Shown here in pieces: positions 47,113-55,453 of a stretch of 64,000 nucleotides of DNA (position 1 is the stretch's first letter; each line of letters begins with the position of its first letter). The DNA is from Sanguibacter gelidistatuariae. Lineage in GTDB: Bacteria; Actinomycetota; Actinomycetes; Actinomycetales; Cellulomonadaceae. Under the pieces are notes generated by a model. The model was given only the letters and a program-made list of their open reading frames with translations, did not search any database and had not been told where the DNA came from. A program made the position numbers and the translations under genes. Location of the stretch: the NCBI RefSeq assembly GCF_900096585.1, contig NZ_FMYH01000001.1, positions 806,001 to 870,000 of the forward strand, read 5' to 3'.

Positions 47113-47817
47113 GTCTCGTCTCCTGCGCGTCATCGCGTGACTACGTCGTGCTCGGGCTTATGTCTCAAGGTACCGGCGTCCAGTCGCACGACGGGCGTGC
47201 CGCGCCGGACTGGTATCGCGATGCCGACACAGGTGGGAACGTTGTCCATGGGATTTAGCGCTACGGTCTGCGCGGCCTATCTTGTGAACGCCTGCCCGAC
47301 CGCACGCACGAGCCGGTGTCCAGTGTTCTCCGCTTTCATGGGAGTTGCTAGTGAGCGATCCTGCGGTGTGTTGTCGTGCATGGCCTCGTCGGTGGGCTAG
47401 GCGTAGAGAACGAGGCGGCGTCTCAGAGCGCGCCGGGCGCTGAACAGCGCTGGCTGTTGACGCTCCAACTCAAAATGACCATCGATGGCCCGCTACGTCA
47501 GGTCACCAACCTTCTTCCTTGACAAGGCGGGGCCGAGACCGAGGGACATAGTCAGGGGTGACCGAACGATACCGGTAGGCTCGCGTCTCCACCGCGACGT
47601 AGAGATGCGTGCAGCGCCTTGGATCGGTCAACTCGGCGTAGCGCTAGGCAATACGTTCTTGACGCCTAGCGATCTATCGGTGGGCCCCGTGTGGCTCGAG
47701 CTCTCGCAATAGTGCAGGTCAGGGCCAGAAACTGCAGGAATCCGCGGATCTGGATAGCCGCTGATGCAAGGTTGCAGCAAGGTGTAGCCAAAGTGTGCCC
47801 AAGGAGTAGGCCGCCGG
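47113..47817. other. Gene-poor accessory region with att-like repeat
   Basis: About 700 bases without a credible gene. Frames that stay open here have no ribosome-binding site and no recognisable sequence. It contains an inverted repeat, CGCTAGGC-N14-GCCTAGCG (47642-47671), ending eight bases before a degenerate copy of the tRNA-Lys 3' end. It looks like decayed mobile-element DNA. Confidence 0.55.
47679..47699 (-). repeat. Degenerate copy of the tRNA-Lys 3' end (possible att site)
   Basis: 21 bases here match 48839-48859 with a single mismatch (position 47692, T instead of G). The matching part of the tRNA is the acceptor 3' strand and most of the T-arm, the usual crossover segment of tyrosine-integrase elements. 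The similarity falls off on both sides. Confidence 0.65.
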
Positions 47818-48477
47818 TCAGGCCCGAGGCGTTCCCAGATCCTCGACGGCACTGGCGACGTACCCCACCGAGGACGTGAGACTAGAGCTGATCTTCTTGA
47901 TCTCCTCGGCCACCCGGTAGAGGCTGCCACCTTCGTCGACGAACGAGCAGCAGAAGTCACCGAAGTCGACCACGTACTCAAGAGGTGTGAGCTCGCCGAA
48001 AGGGCCACGGCCGGTCACCCTGATCGTTCGCGGTGTCGAGCGCTCGGCCTCCACCACGGCGTTGGCGCCATGGTGCTCACCGATTCGCCACCGCATCTGG
48101 CGGCCCGGAGCGATCGAGTGGATCCCGTGACGCAAGATCCCGTCGAGGTCCTCGTGCCCGTCGTGGCCTTCTGTAAGGGTCAGCGGAGGATCGATCTGCA
48201 CGCGGACGTCAGTTGCGACGGTAGGACCGGAGTTCCCCACGACGATCGTCAGGGTGCTTCCGCTTGCGCCGCCGGACTTGATGTCGGCCCAGACGTAGGG
48301 CTGAGCTGCATCTTCGCGGAGCTGACGCTGGATGGAAGTTTGTTCGATCGCAGAGTTCGCCTGAGCGATGCTCGCATCTGCCTGTCGCTTGGTGTGGCTT
48401 GTCGTTATGCCGACGAAGACCAGCGATCCAGCAGTGAAGAGAGCGGCGGCAATGCTCACGAAGAACTCGGGTGTCAT
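47818..48477 (-). CDS. Hypothetical protein with N-terminal membrane anchor
   Basis: 219 residues. One membrane helix (about residues 5-27) is followed by a helical polar region (HTKRQADASIAQANSAIEQTSIQRQLRED). A beta-rich domain then starts with PYVWADIKSGG and contains LTIVVGNSGPTVATDVRV, an immunoglobulin-like pattern. GGGGG adjoins the ATG. Similar small anchored proteins of unknown role are frequent in actinobacterial variable regions. It lies between the two tRNA-Lys repeats and is the only convincing gene there. Confidence 0.75.
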   Translation of the reverse strand: MTPEFFVSIAAALFTAGSLVFVGITTSHTKRQADASIAQANSAIEQTSIQRQLREDAAQPYVWADIKSGGASGSTLTIVVGNSGPTVATDVRVQIDPPLTLTEGHDGHEDLDGILRHGIHSIAPGRQMRWRIGEHHGANAVVEAERSTPRTIRVTGRGPFGELTPLEYVVDFGDFCCSFVDEGGSLYRVAEEIKKISSSLTSSVGYVASAVEDLGTPRA

Positions 48478-48840
48478 CCCCCGATCTTGGCATGGGTGGG
48501 TGCATTTTTATGCCAGATCGGTGCCTATGGGGGCTGAAACGCCACGCGAGCCGGAGGAGAAGAGACACTCCCGGTGGTGAGGTCCGAGCTCGTCGGTGCT
48601 GGCGATCCGAACGCCCTACCCTCTTGCGCGGCGGGGAGGTGTCCACCGCGACCGCGATGCGCGGTCACGGCCGACGTGAGTTGGGCCGCGGCGAGGTGGA
48701 CGATCGCGAGCGCCCGCGGCCGGCGGAACGCCAGCCCCACGCGTTAGCGATGGATGTGGCCCGCTTGCGAGAGGTTGTGCCCAAAACGTGCCCACAGCCG
48801 GGTTGATCGGAGGCATTGAGGGCTCAGAATCATTGATGGG
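48478..48840. other. Region between hypothetical gene and tRNA-Lys
   Basis: 363 bases with no credible complete gene. A plus-strand frame ending at 48806 codes for a terminal VVPKTCPQPG. A comparable VAKVCPRSRPP occurs in a plus-strand frame near 47790. Such ends are reminiscent of actinophage-type integrase C-termini, but the rest of such a gene is absent. Confidence 0.4.
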
Positions 48841-48859
48841 TGGGCCCCGTGGGGCTCGA
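48839..48859 (-). repeat. tRNA-Lys 3' end copy (partner of 47679-47699)
   Basis: This is the intact copy within and just beyond the 3' part of tRNA-Lys. With its partner it bounds a 1.16-kb segment. Confidence 0.65.
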
Positions 48860-48913
48860 ACCCACGACCCGCGGATTAAAAGTCCGATGCTCTGCCAACT
48901 GAGCTAGGGGCCC
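48841..48913 (-). tRNA. tRNA-Lys (TTT)
   Basis: A 73-nt cloverleaf with acceptor GGGCCCC, anticodon loop CTTTTAA and T-arm GGGTTCGAGCCCC. The discriminator is A and CCA is not encoded. Its 3' end points to the accessory region at lower coordinates and is duplicated there. Confidence 0.97.
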
Positions 48914-49311
48914 TGGCGCGTTGGCCGCCCCGGTGCTGGCCCGGCGTCGTGCAGGTGGACCTGCGGAGACGCGGGGCAACGTCGGAGGTGCTGACTCGCC
49001 GAGTGATCAGGTTACGCGGTCCGCTCGCCGATCGGGTAACTGGAGTGGACGAACGTCCGAAAGATCTGGCCGCGGGTGACATGTGTGCAGGACCTTCACA
49101 TGCTCCCAGGGGGTCCGGGATGCTGCGGCACAGACCTGGGAGATCGCGTGAATCCGCAGACCAACCCCTGATAATCATGGCGTTCCGGGTTGCGTTATCG
49201 GCCAATGATTGTTTCGGTGGGGGAGTCCGTATGACTCCCGGACGTGCTCGTCACCGCTGCGCAACCCGTGGCGTGAGGGGTGGGGAGTGCCCGGCTACGA
49301 GAGGAGATCTC
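48914..49311. other. Intergenic region upstream of the HesB-like gene
   Basis: 398 bases without a supported gene. It should hold the promoters of tRNA-Lys (minus) and of the HesB-like gene (plus). A GATAAT hexamer at 49170-49175 is the best -10 candidate for the latter. The open frame continuous with the HesB-like gene has no start with a ribosome-binding site. Confidence 0.45.
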
Positions 49312-49596
49312 GTGCTTACTCTGACTGACAATGCCCGAATCGCTGTGCAGGACCTGGCTACCCAGGCGAACCTTCCGGACGGTGGTGGTCTGCGGATCGC
49401 CGCGGCCGACGGGACCCCCGGCGACTTTGACCTTGCCCTCGTGACCGAGGCCCCGGCGACCGACGAGGTGATCGAGCTCGACGGGACCCACGTCTACGTC
49501 GAGCCGGTGGCCTCCACGTCGCTCGCCGACCTGTCTCTGGATGCCGACGCGAGCGGTTCGACGACGTCGTTCACGCTCGCTCCGCGTCAGGACTGA
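49312..49596 (+). CDS. HesB/IscA-like protein lacking cysteines
   Basis: 94 residues from the GTG at 49312, with GAGGAG five bases upstream. LTLTDNARIAVQDLATQANLPDGGGLRIAA and the FDLALVTEAPATDEVIELDGTHVYVEPVA part follow the A-type Fe-S carrier fold (HesB/IscA/ErpA). No cysteine occurs anywhere, while the family uses three to hold iron or a cluster. The C-terminus is Ala/Ser/Thr-rich instead of carrying the CGCG motif. It therefore cannot be a conventional Fe-S scaffold; the function is unknown. It is a stand-alone gene followed by a terminator. Confidence 0.85.
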   Translation: MLTLTDNARIAVQDLATQANLPDGGGLRIAAADGTPGDFDLALVTEAPATDEVIELDGTHVYVEPVASTSLADLSLDADASGSTTSFTLAPRQD

Positions 49597-49644
49597 CCAC
49601 CTCGAGTCAGGACTGACGCTGCAGGACGGCTAGCCCCCCAGCCG

Positions 49645-49684
49645 ACAACGATGCCCGGGTCAGATCTGACCCGGGCATCGTTGT
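49645..49684. terminator. Perfect 40-bp palindrome after HesB-like gene
   Basis: Two 20-base halves (49645-49664 and 49665-49684) are perfectly complementary with no unpaired centre. On the plus strand it is followed by GTGTCT rather than a T run. It lies between convergent genes and most likely ends both transcripts. Confidence 0.75.
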
Positions 49685-49746
49685 GTGTCTGTCCATGGGG
49701 CCGCATGTCGGCGGCCCAAGCCGTGCTGCGGCGTCGGGCAGGAGGG

Positions 49747-50484
49747 TCAGAAGCGGGGCAGGTCCTCGATCGACCAGGCGCCGATCCACCAGGACCCGAG
49801 CACCAGCGCGCCGACCGTCACGACGAAGAACGTGCAGACCCAGAACAGCCCCGGCAGCGGGGTGAGGCGGGCGAGCATGTCCGCGTCGGAGTTGCGGGCC
49901 TGGCCGGCTCGGCGTGAGGCCTGCAGCTCGATGACCGGGCGCGGGGCGGCGAGCAGCAGGAACCACGTCACGAGGTACGCGGCCGCCGTCTGCCACTGCG
50001 TGCTCGCGAACCACGAGATGGCCACCAGGGCCGCGGCGCTGACAAGGATCGAGAGCAGCCCGAACCAGTTGCGGATCTGGATGAGCATGAGCGCGAGCAC
50101 CAGGATGAGCAGCCACAGCAGGCCGACGCCGTAGCCCTGGCGGAGCATGAACGCCGCGCCGAGGCCGACGAGCCCCGGGCCGGTGTACCCCGCAAACGCG
50201 GTGAGCACCATGCCGAAGCCGCGTGGCTTGCCATAAGACACAGTGAGCCCGGACGTGTCCGAGTGCAGCCGGATCCCGGAGAGCCTGCGCCCGGTGAGCA
50301 GCGCGAGGAGGGCGTGCGCGCCCTCGTGCGCGATCGTCACCACGTGCCGGGCGACCCGCCACGTGGGGCTCAGCACGACGACCAGCGCGACGGCCGCCGT
50401 CGTCCACACGACCCACTGCTCGGGAGGGGGCAGCGGCTCGGTCGCGCGGGACCAGATCTCGGAAAGGATCGACACGGGAGACAT
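49747..50484 (-). CDS. M50 family zinc metallopeptidase (intramembrane site-2-type)
   Basis: 245 residues from the ATG at 50484. About six membrane helices. The zinc motif HEGAHALLALL (HExxH) is near residues 55-65, and NSDADMLARLTPLPGLFW near residue 200 supplies the third-ligand aspartate region. It is a compact M50 protein without a PDZ domain, common in actinobacteria. It could cleave membrane-bound regulators such as anti-sigma factors. The upstream frame stays open but without a better start. No partner gene is next to it. Confidence 0.85.
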   Translation of the reverse strand: MSPVSILSEIWSRATEPLPPPEQWVVWTTAAVALVVVLSPTWRVARHVVTIAHEGAHALLALLTGRRLSGIRLHSDTSGLTVSYGKPRGFGMVLTAFAGYTGPGLVGLGAAFMLRQGYGVGLLWLLILVLALMLIQIRNWFGLLSILVSAAALVAISWFASTQWQTAAAYLVTWFLLLAAPRPVIELQASRRAGQARNSDADMLARLTPLPGLFWVCTFFVVTVGALVLGSWWIGAWSIEDLPRF

Positions 50485-50881
50485 TCGACCACACCAACCT
50501 CTTCCTGCTGTGCCTCCGCCCGCCCTCGGGATCCGTAGGTGCCCGAACTCCGCCCTGTTTCTCGCCGAAAATGGGGCGGAATCCGGACACCTATCGAAGG
50601 GGACGAGGGCTGGTGGTCGAAGGGGACGGGGGAGGGGGTTGGGGGACTGGGCTGAGCTGGCCGCGGGCCGGGCCCAGCCGTCCAGCCGTCCAGCCGCCTG
50701 GCCGCGGCCGCACCTACCTCCACCGTGCAGGCGCCGTGACGAACCCGGGTGGGAGTCGGGGATCACACCGATAATCTGGACGGGTTTTCCACAGGCGTGA
50801 GAGACTGGGTGAAGGCAGCGCGAGTGACGCGCGCCGAGCGTCGAGGGAATCGCCCGACGGCGCATAGAGATAAGGCACCCC
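50485..50881. other. Divergent intergenic region between M50 peptidase and DEAD-box helicase genes
   Basis: 397 bases without a supported gene. GATAAT at 50770-50775 is a plausible helicase -10 but has no clear -35. A long leader (about 100 bases) would precede the TTG start, which would fit cold- or growth-regulated helicases, but no conserved structure was recognised. Confidence 0.45.
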
Positions 50882-52531
50882 TTGACGAATTCACAGCGCT
50901 CCGGCGCGCCCGCAACTTCCCGTACACAGAACGCCCCCGCGCGAACCGCAGCAGCTCCGGCCGCCGCAGTCCCCGCCGCGGAGTTCACGGACTTTGCGCT
51001 TCCCGCCCCGATCATCAGCTACCTCGCTGACACCGGGATCATCGCACCGTTCCCGATCCAGACGACGACGCTCCCCGACACCCTCGCCGGGCGCGACGTG
51101 CTCGGCCGCGGCCGCACCGGCTCCGGCAAGACCCTCGCGTTCTCGCTGCCGACCGTGACCCGCCTCGCGGCGAGCTCCGGTCGCCGCAAGCCGAGCCGCC
51201 CGCGTGGCCTCGTTCTTGTCCCGACCCGTGAGCTGGCCAACCAGATCAACGCAGTCATGGAGCCGCTCGCCAAGCTCGTCGGTCTCAAGACCACGACGAT
51301 CTTCGGTGGCGTCGCCCAGAGCCGCCAGGTCACCGCGCTCCAGGGCGGCGTCGACATCGTCATCGCCTGCCCGGGCCGGCTCGAGGACCTCATCAGCCAG
51401 AAGCTCGTCTTCCTCGACGAGGTCGAGATCACCGTGCTCGACGAGGCCGACCACATGGCCGACCTCGGCTTCCTGCCCGGCGTCAAGCGCATCATGGACC
51501 GCACGCCCAGCAAGGGCCAGCGCCTGCTGTTCTCGGCCACCCTCGACAACGGCGTAGACCAGCTGGTCAAGCGCTACATGGACGCTCCCACGAGCCACGC
51601 CGTCGACAGCGCCGAGTCGCACGTGTCCACCATGACGCACCACATCTTCGAGGTGTCCGACGCTGCCGCTAAGCGCGACGTCATCCAGGCCCTCGCCTCC
51701 GGCACGTCCAAGCGCGTGCTCTTCACCCGCACCAAGCACCAGGCCAAGAAGCTCGCCAAGCAGCTCACGGCCGACGGCGTGCCCGCGGTCGACCTGCACG
51801 GGAACCTCGGCCAGGGCGCGCGTGAGCGCAACCTGGCGGCCTTCTCCTCCGGCGCAGTCAACGTGCTGGTTGCCACGGACATCGCGGCGCGCGGCATCCA
51901 CGTGGACGAGATCAGCCTCGTCGTGCACGTCGACCCGCCCGCCGAGCACAAGGCCTACACCCACCGCTCGGGCCGCACGGCCCGCGCCGGGTCCGGCGGC
52001 GACGTCGTCACGATCATGCTCCCCGAGCAGCGCGGCGACGTGCGTGACCTGACCCGCCAGGCGAAGATCAACGCCCAGCCGCGCAAGGTCGTCCCCGGCG
52101 ACGAGGCCATCGCGCGTCTCGTCGGCGAGGTTGCCGCCTACGTCAAGCCCGCTCCCGTCCAGGAGCAGACCGAGCAGCAGCGTTCCAGTGGTGGCGGCGG
52201 CGGTCGTGGCCGTTCCGGTGGACGTGGACGCTCCGGCGTCTCGGCGACCGGCGCGCCGCTGACCGAGCGTTCTTCCTCCTCGCGCAGCGGCGGCGGCTCG
52301 ACCGGCGGCTCCTCGCGCGGCGGGGCACCGTCCCGTGGCGCCGGCGCGGCCGGTGGCCGTTCGGGCGGCAGCGGACGCAGCTCCGGCTCCGGCCGTGGCG
52401 CTCCCGTGCAGTACTCCACGAGCACGCCCGGCTCGGGCATGGCCTCCTCGCCGGCTTCTTCGGCCCCCAGCGGCGAAGGTCGCGGCGGCCCGCGTCGCTC
52501 GAGCACGCAGGGACGTCGTCGCTCGAACTGA
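50882..52531 (+). CDS. DEAD-box ATP-dependent RNA helicase
   Basis: 549 residues with a TTG start (AAGG six bases upstream). Motifs in order: Q-motif FPIQ, I GRTGSGKT, Ia PTRELA, Ib CPGR, II DEAD, III SAT, V TDIAARGIH and VI HRSGRTARAG. The C-terminal region from about residue 430 is glycine/arginine/serine-rich (GGGGGRGRSGGRGRSG and similar), typical of RNA-binding RGG-type tails. It should remodel rRNA or mRNA in the cytoplasm, as in ribosome assembly or RNA decay. The N-terminal 30 residues are Ala-rich and poorly conserved, so the exact start is less certain. Confidence 0.92.
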   Translation: MTNSQRSGAPATSRTQNAPARTAAAPAAAVPAAEFTDFALPAPIISYLADTGIIAPFPIQTTTLPDTLAGRDVLGRGRTGSGKTLAFSLPTVTRLAASSGRRKPSRPRGLVLVPTRELANQINAVMEPLAKLVGLKTTTIFGGVAQSRQVTALQGGVDIVIACPGRLEDLISQKLVFLDEVEITVLDEADHMADLGFLPGVKRIMDRTPSKGQRLLFSATLDNGVDQLVKRYMDAPTSHAVDSAESHVSTMTHHIFEVSDAAAKRDVIQALASGTSKRVLFTRTKHQAKKLAKQLTADGVPAVDLHGNLGQGARERNLAAFSSGAVNVLVATDIAARGIHVDEISLVVHVDPPAEHKAYTHRSGRTARAGSGGDVVTIMLPEQRGDVRDLTRQAKINAQPRKVVPGDEAIARLVGEVAAYVKPAPVQEQTEQQRSSGGGGGRGRSGGRGRSGVSATGAPLTERSSSSRSGGGSTGGSSRGGAPSRGAGAAGGRSGGSGRSSGSGRGAPVQYSTSTPGSGMASSPASSAPSGEGRGGPRRSSTQGRRRSN

Positions 52532-52610
52532 GCCGACTCAGCGGTGGTGAACCGGCCCGGCGCTGACCTCCCCGTCTCGCCGACGCCGCAATGGTGAACA
52601 CCAGCGCACG

Positions 52611-52646
52611 ACCAAGGCCCGCCGGAATCTTCCGGCGGGCCTTGGT
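52611..52646 (+). terminator. Terminator after DEAD-box helicase
   Basis: A 17-bp perfect stem (52611-52627 with 52630-52646) has only two unpaired centre bases and is followed by GTGTTT. It lies 80 bases past the stop and just before msrB. Confidence 0.8.
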
Positions 52647-52688
52647 GTTTCCGGGGGAGCGGGATCAGCAACGACGGAAAGGACGACG

Positions 52689-53093
52689 ATGACGTACGAC
52701 GTGACCAAGACCGATGAGGACTGGCGCTCCGAGCTCAGCGCGGAGGAGTTCGCGGTGCTGCGTCGCGCGGGCACCGAGCGTCCCGGAACCGGCGCGCTGC
52801 TCGACGAGAACCGCACGGGCGTCTACCACTGCCGGGCGTGCGGCAACGAGCTGTTCCGGTCGGAGGCGAAGTTCGACTCCCACTGCGGATGGCCGAGTTT
52901 CTACGCTCCCAAGGAGTCCGACGCCGTCGAGCTCCTCGAGGACGACAGCCTGGGCATGGTGCGCACCGAGGTGCGCTGCGCCAAGTGCGGCTCGCACCTG
53001 GGCCACCTGTTCGACGACGCGCCCCAGACCCCGACCGGCGACCGGTTCTGCATGAACTCGGTGTCGCTCACCTTCGACGACGCCGCTTCATAG
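52689..53093 (+). CDS. msrB: Peptide-methionine (R)-S-oxide reductase
   Basis: 134 residues. It reduces methionine-R-sulfoxide in proteins using thioredoxin. Zinc-site pairs YHCRACGNELF and RCAKCGSHLGHLFDD, the CGWPSFY segment and the catalytic RFCMNSVSLTF near the C-terminus are all present. ATG at 52689 with GGAAAGGA upstream. Stand-alone oxidative-stress repair gene. Confidence 0.97.
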   Translation: MTYDVTKTDEDWRSELSAEEFAVLRRAGTERPGTGALLDENRTGVYHCRACGNELFRSEAKFDSHCGWPSFYAPKESDAVELLEDDSLGMVRTEVRCAKCGSHLGHLFDDAPQTPTGDRFCMNSVSLTFDDAAS

Positions 53094-53111
53094 TCGCGGA
53101 GCCCGAACGCG

Positions 53112-53146
53112 ACGAAGGCCTGGACCGAATTGGTCCAGGCCTTCGT
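53112..53146. terminator. Bidirectional terminator between msrB and the efflux gene
   Basis: A 15-bp perfect stem (53112-53126 with 53132-53146) with a GAATT loop lies between convergent genes. Confidence 0.8.
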
Positions 53147-53161
53147 TGTTGGGCAGGCAGG

Positions 53162-54871
53162 TCAGCGAACGGCTGACTCCAGCTCGTCGTCGTCGGGCGC
53201 CGTGATGAGGGCCTCGATGCCTTCGTCGAAGGAAGACATCCCGGCTGATTCCTGCGCGACGGCCAGGGCCTCCGCGAGGGCCATCTCTTCGAGCCGCTTC
53301 TCGACGCCAGACATGTTGCCGAGCGGGATCTCCTTGAGGAAGATCACGGCGATCAGGGCGATGATCGCGATCGGCGCGGCGATGAGGAAGATCTCAGCGA
53401 CCCCGGCGCCGTAGGCCATCTCGACGACCTCCTTGATCGGACCCGGCAGCGTGTTGACGTCCGGGATGGTGCCACCGCTGAGTGCCCCGCCGTCGATCCC
53501 TAGGTCGCCAAGACCATGGGTGATCTCGGAGGTGATGCGTGAGCCCAGGATGGCACCCAGGACCGAGACGCCGATCGCACCACCGAGGGTCCGGAAGAAC
53601 GCGATCGCCGCAGTGCCAGTGCCCATCTCGGAGGGAGCAAAGGTGTTCTGCGCGGCGAGGATGAGGTTCTGCATGAGCATGCCCATGCCGATCCCGACGA
53701 TGAACATGTAGACACCGATGACGGTCATGTTCGTGTGGTAGTCGATCGTTCCCATGAGGCCAAGACCCGCGACGAGCGCGATGGCGCCGACGATCAGGAA
53801 CTTCTTGTAGCGACCGGTCCGTGTGATCAAGGCGCCGGCGCCCATCGAGGCGATGAGGTTACCGATGATCATCGGTATGGTCAGTAGGCCGGAGACGGTC
53901 GCCGACTTGCCGCGAGAGACCTGCATGTACTGGCTGAGGAAGACGGAGGCGCCGAACAGCGCAACACCGACGGCTGCGCTGCCGATGACCGCGAGCACGA
54001 AGGTCCTGTTGCGGAACAACGTGAGTGGGATGATGGGCGCTTCGACCCGGCTCTCCACCCAGATCGCGAGCCCGAGGACGACGAGGGACCCGCCGGCCAT
54101 CGAGAAGGACTGCCAGGAGGCCCAGTCGAAGTTGTTGCCGGCGAAGGTGATCCACAGGAGCAGGCCGGAGATGCCCACCGAGATCAGGAGTGCCCCCCAG
54201 TAGTCGAGGCGGACGCGTACGCGCGGCATGGCCGGCAGGCGCAGCGTGCGCTGGAGGGTGATGATCGCGGCGATCGCGAAGGGGATGCCGACGAAGAAGT
54301 TCCAGCGCCATCCGACGGTGTCGGTGAGCGCGCCGCCGAGCAGGGGGCCACCGACCATGCCGACCGCCATGATCCCGCCCATGAGGCCCATGTACTTGCC
54401 GCGCTCACGCGGGGAGATGATGTCCGCGATGAGCACGGTCGCGAGGGCCGTGAGGCCACCGGCCCCGATTCCCTGGAAGGCGCGGAAGAGGATGAGGGTG
54501 CCCGTGCTCTGGGCGAACCCGGCCGCCGCGGCCGAGAGGACCGTGATCACGAGGGCGATCTGGATGAGGGTCTTGCGGTTGACGAGGTCGGCGAGCTTGC
54601 CCCAGATGGGCGTGCTGATCGTCGTGGTCAGCAGCGTCGCGGTGACGACCCAGGTGAAGGCGGACTGCGTGCCGTTGAGGCTGGAGATGATCTTGGGGAG
54701 CGAGGACGAGACGACCGAGGTCGCCAGGATCGAGACGAACATCCCCAGGAGGATCCCGGAGAGGGCCACCATGACCTGGCGGTGGCTCATCTTGGCCGGC
54801 TCGCCGTCGACGTGGCCGAAGGGTGTGGTCGGATCAGGATCCTGATCGAGGGCCTTAGGTGATCTGGTCAT
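53162..54871 (-). CDS. MDR family MFS transporter (DHA2, 14-helix type)
   Basis: 569 residues with about 14 membrane segments. Typical motif A WGKLADLVNRKT is near residue 92 and motif C region GLMGGIMAVGMVGGPLLGG near 165. The cytoplasmic N-terminus is about 30 residues and the C-terminal tail about 45. It should be a proton-driven exporter of drugs or toxic metabolites. The start overlaps the stop of the upstream MarR gene (ATGA), so export is probably induced by the MarR ligand. Confidence 0.92.
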   Translation of the reverse strand: MTRSPKALDQDPDPTTPFGHVDGEPAKMSHRQVMVALSGILLGMFVSILATSVVSSSLPKIISSLNGTQSAFTWVVTATLLTTTISTPIWGKLADLVNRKTLIQIALVITVLSAAAAGFAQSTGTLILFRAFQGIGAGGLTALATVLIADIISPRERGKYMGLMGGIMAVGMVGGPLLGGALTDTVGWRWNFFVGIPFAIAAIITLQRTLRLPAMPRVRVRLDYWGALLISVGISGLLLWITFAGNNFDWASWQSFSMAGGSLVVLGLAIWVESRVEAPIIPLTLFRNRTFVLAVIGSAAVGVALFGASVFLSQYMQVSRGKSATVSGLLTIPMIIGNLIASMGAGALITRTGRYKKFLIVGAIALVAGLGLMGTIDYHTNMTVIGVYMFIVGIGMGMLMQNLILAAQNTFAPSEMGTGTAAIAFFRTLGGAIGVSVLGAILGSRITSEITHGLGDLGIDGGALSGGTIPDVNTLPGPIKEVVEMAYGAGVAEIFLIAAPIAIIALIAVIFLKEIPLGNMSGVEKRLEEMALAEALAVAQESAGMSSFDEGIEALITAPDDDELESAVR

Positions 54872-55356
54872 ACGTTTTCCTTAGAGTCTTTGTGGTGGGC
54901 GGCCTGCGAGGGGTCGCCCTGATGCTGCGTGATCGTCTGCGCGATCGCGGTGATGTGGTCTGTGGCTGTTTTGAGCTCGGCCGGGTCCCAGTCCTCGAAG
55001 ATCTCCGACATCAAGGCGGTGACCGCCTCGCCGAGCTCGGCGACCTTGGCCCGGCCCTGATCGGTCAGCACGACGGTGCGCGCTCGGCGGTCGTCGTGGT
55101 CGACGTCGCGCGTGGCGAGACCCGCGTCGACGAGCACGCTCACCTGTCGGCTGGTGACCGAGAGGTCGACGCGGAAGTGCTGAGCGGCGCAGCCGATCTG
55201 GACGGGTCCGTGGGTGTTGAGGTAACGCAGCAGACCGATGCTCGCTCGCGGCACGTCGAGGCTGCGGGTCAGGCGCGAGCCGACCTCGCGCTGGGCGCGG
55301 CCGAACTCCTCGAAGGCACGAAGGATGTCGTGTACCGCTGGTGTTTCCGTGGCCAT
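54868..55356 (-). CDS. MarR family transcriptional regulator
   Basis: 162 residues. Winged helix-turn-helix with VDLSVTSRQVSVLVDAGLATR as recognition helix and DHDDRRARTVVLTDQG as the wing. The N- and C-terminal helices form the dimer. It is coupled to the MFS efflux gene and probably represses both genes until a ligand binds. A TTGCA-N3-TGCAA repeat overlaps its own -35 element. Confidence 0.92.
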   Translation of the reverse strand: MATETPAVHDILRAFEEFGRAQREVGSRLTRSLDVPRASIGLLRYLNTHGPVQIGCAAQHFRVDLSVTSRQVSVLVDAGLATRDVDHDDRRARTVVLTDQGRAKVAELGEAVTALMSEIFEDWDPAELKTATDHITAIAQTITQHQGDPSQAAHHKDSKENV

Positions 55357-55379
55357 GAGAAGTTCCTTTCAACTCTCAC

Positions 55380-55408
55380 AGCCTAAATCACTTGCTTGCA
55401 GTCTGCAA
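55380..55408 (-). promoter_or_regulatory. marR-efflux promoter with overlapping operator
   Basis: On the minus strand, TTGCAG (55403-55408), 17 bases, then TAGGCT (55380-55385) form a good promoter. The inverted repeat TTGCA-GTC-TGCAA (55396-55408) covers the -35 box, the position expected for MarR autorepression. It starts 24 bases before the marR ATG. Confidence 0.6.
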
Positions 55409-55453
55409 CCATTATGGGTGTGGCCGCCGACACATCGTCGGGTGGAATCGGGG

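Noticed and set aside
47137-47712. Open frames of 75-87 codons in the accessory gap
   Set aside because: No ribosome-binding sites, no recognisable sequence, atypical composition of the translations; probably chance frames.
50770-50775. GATAAT as a firm helicase promoter
   Set aside because: Good -10 but no acceptable -35 and a long distance to the start; kept only as a remark in the gap entry.
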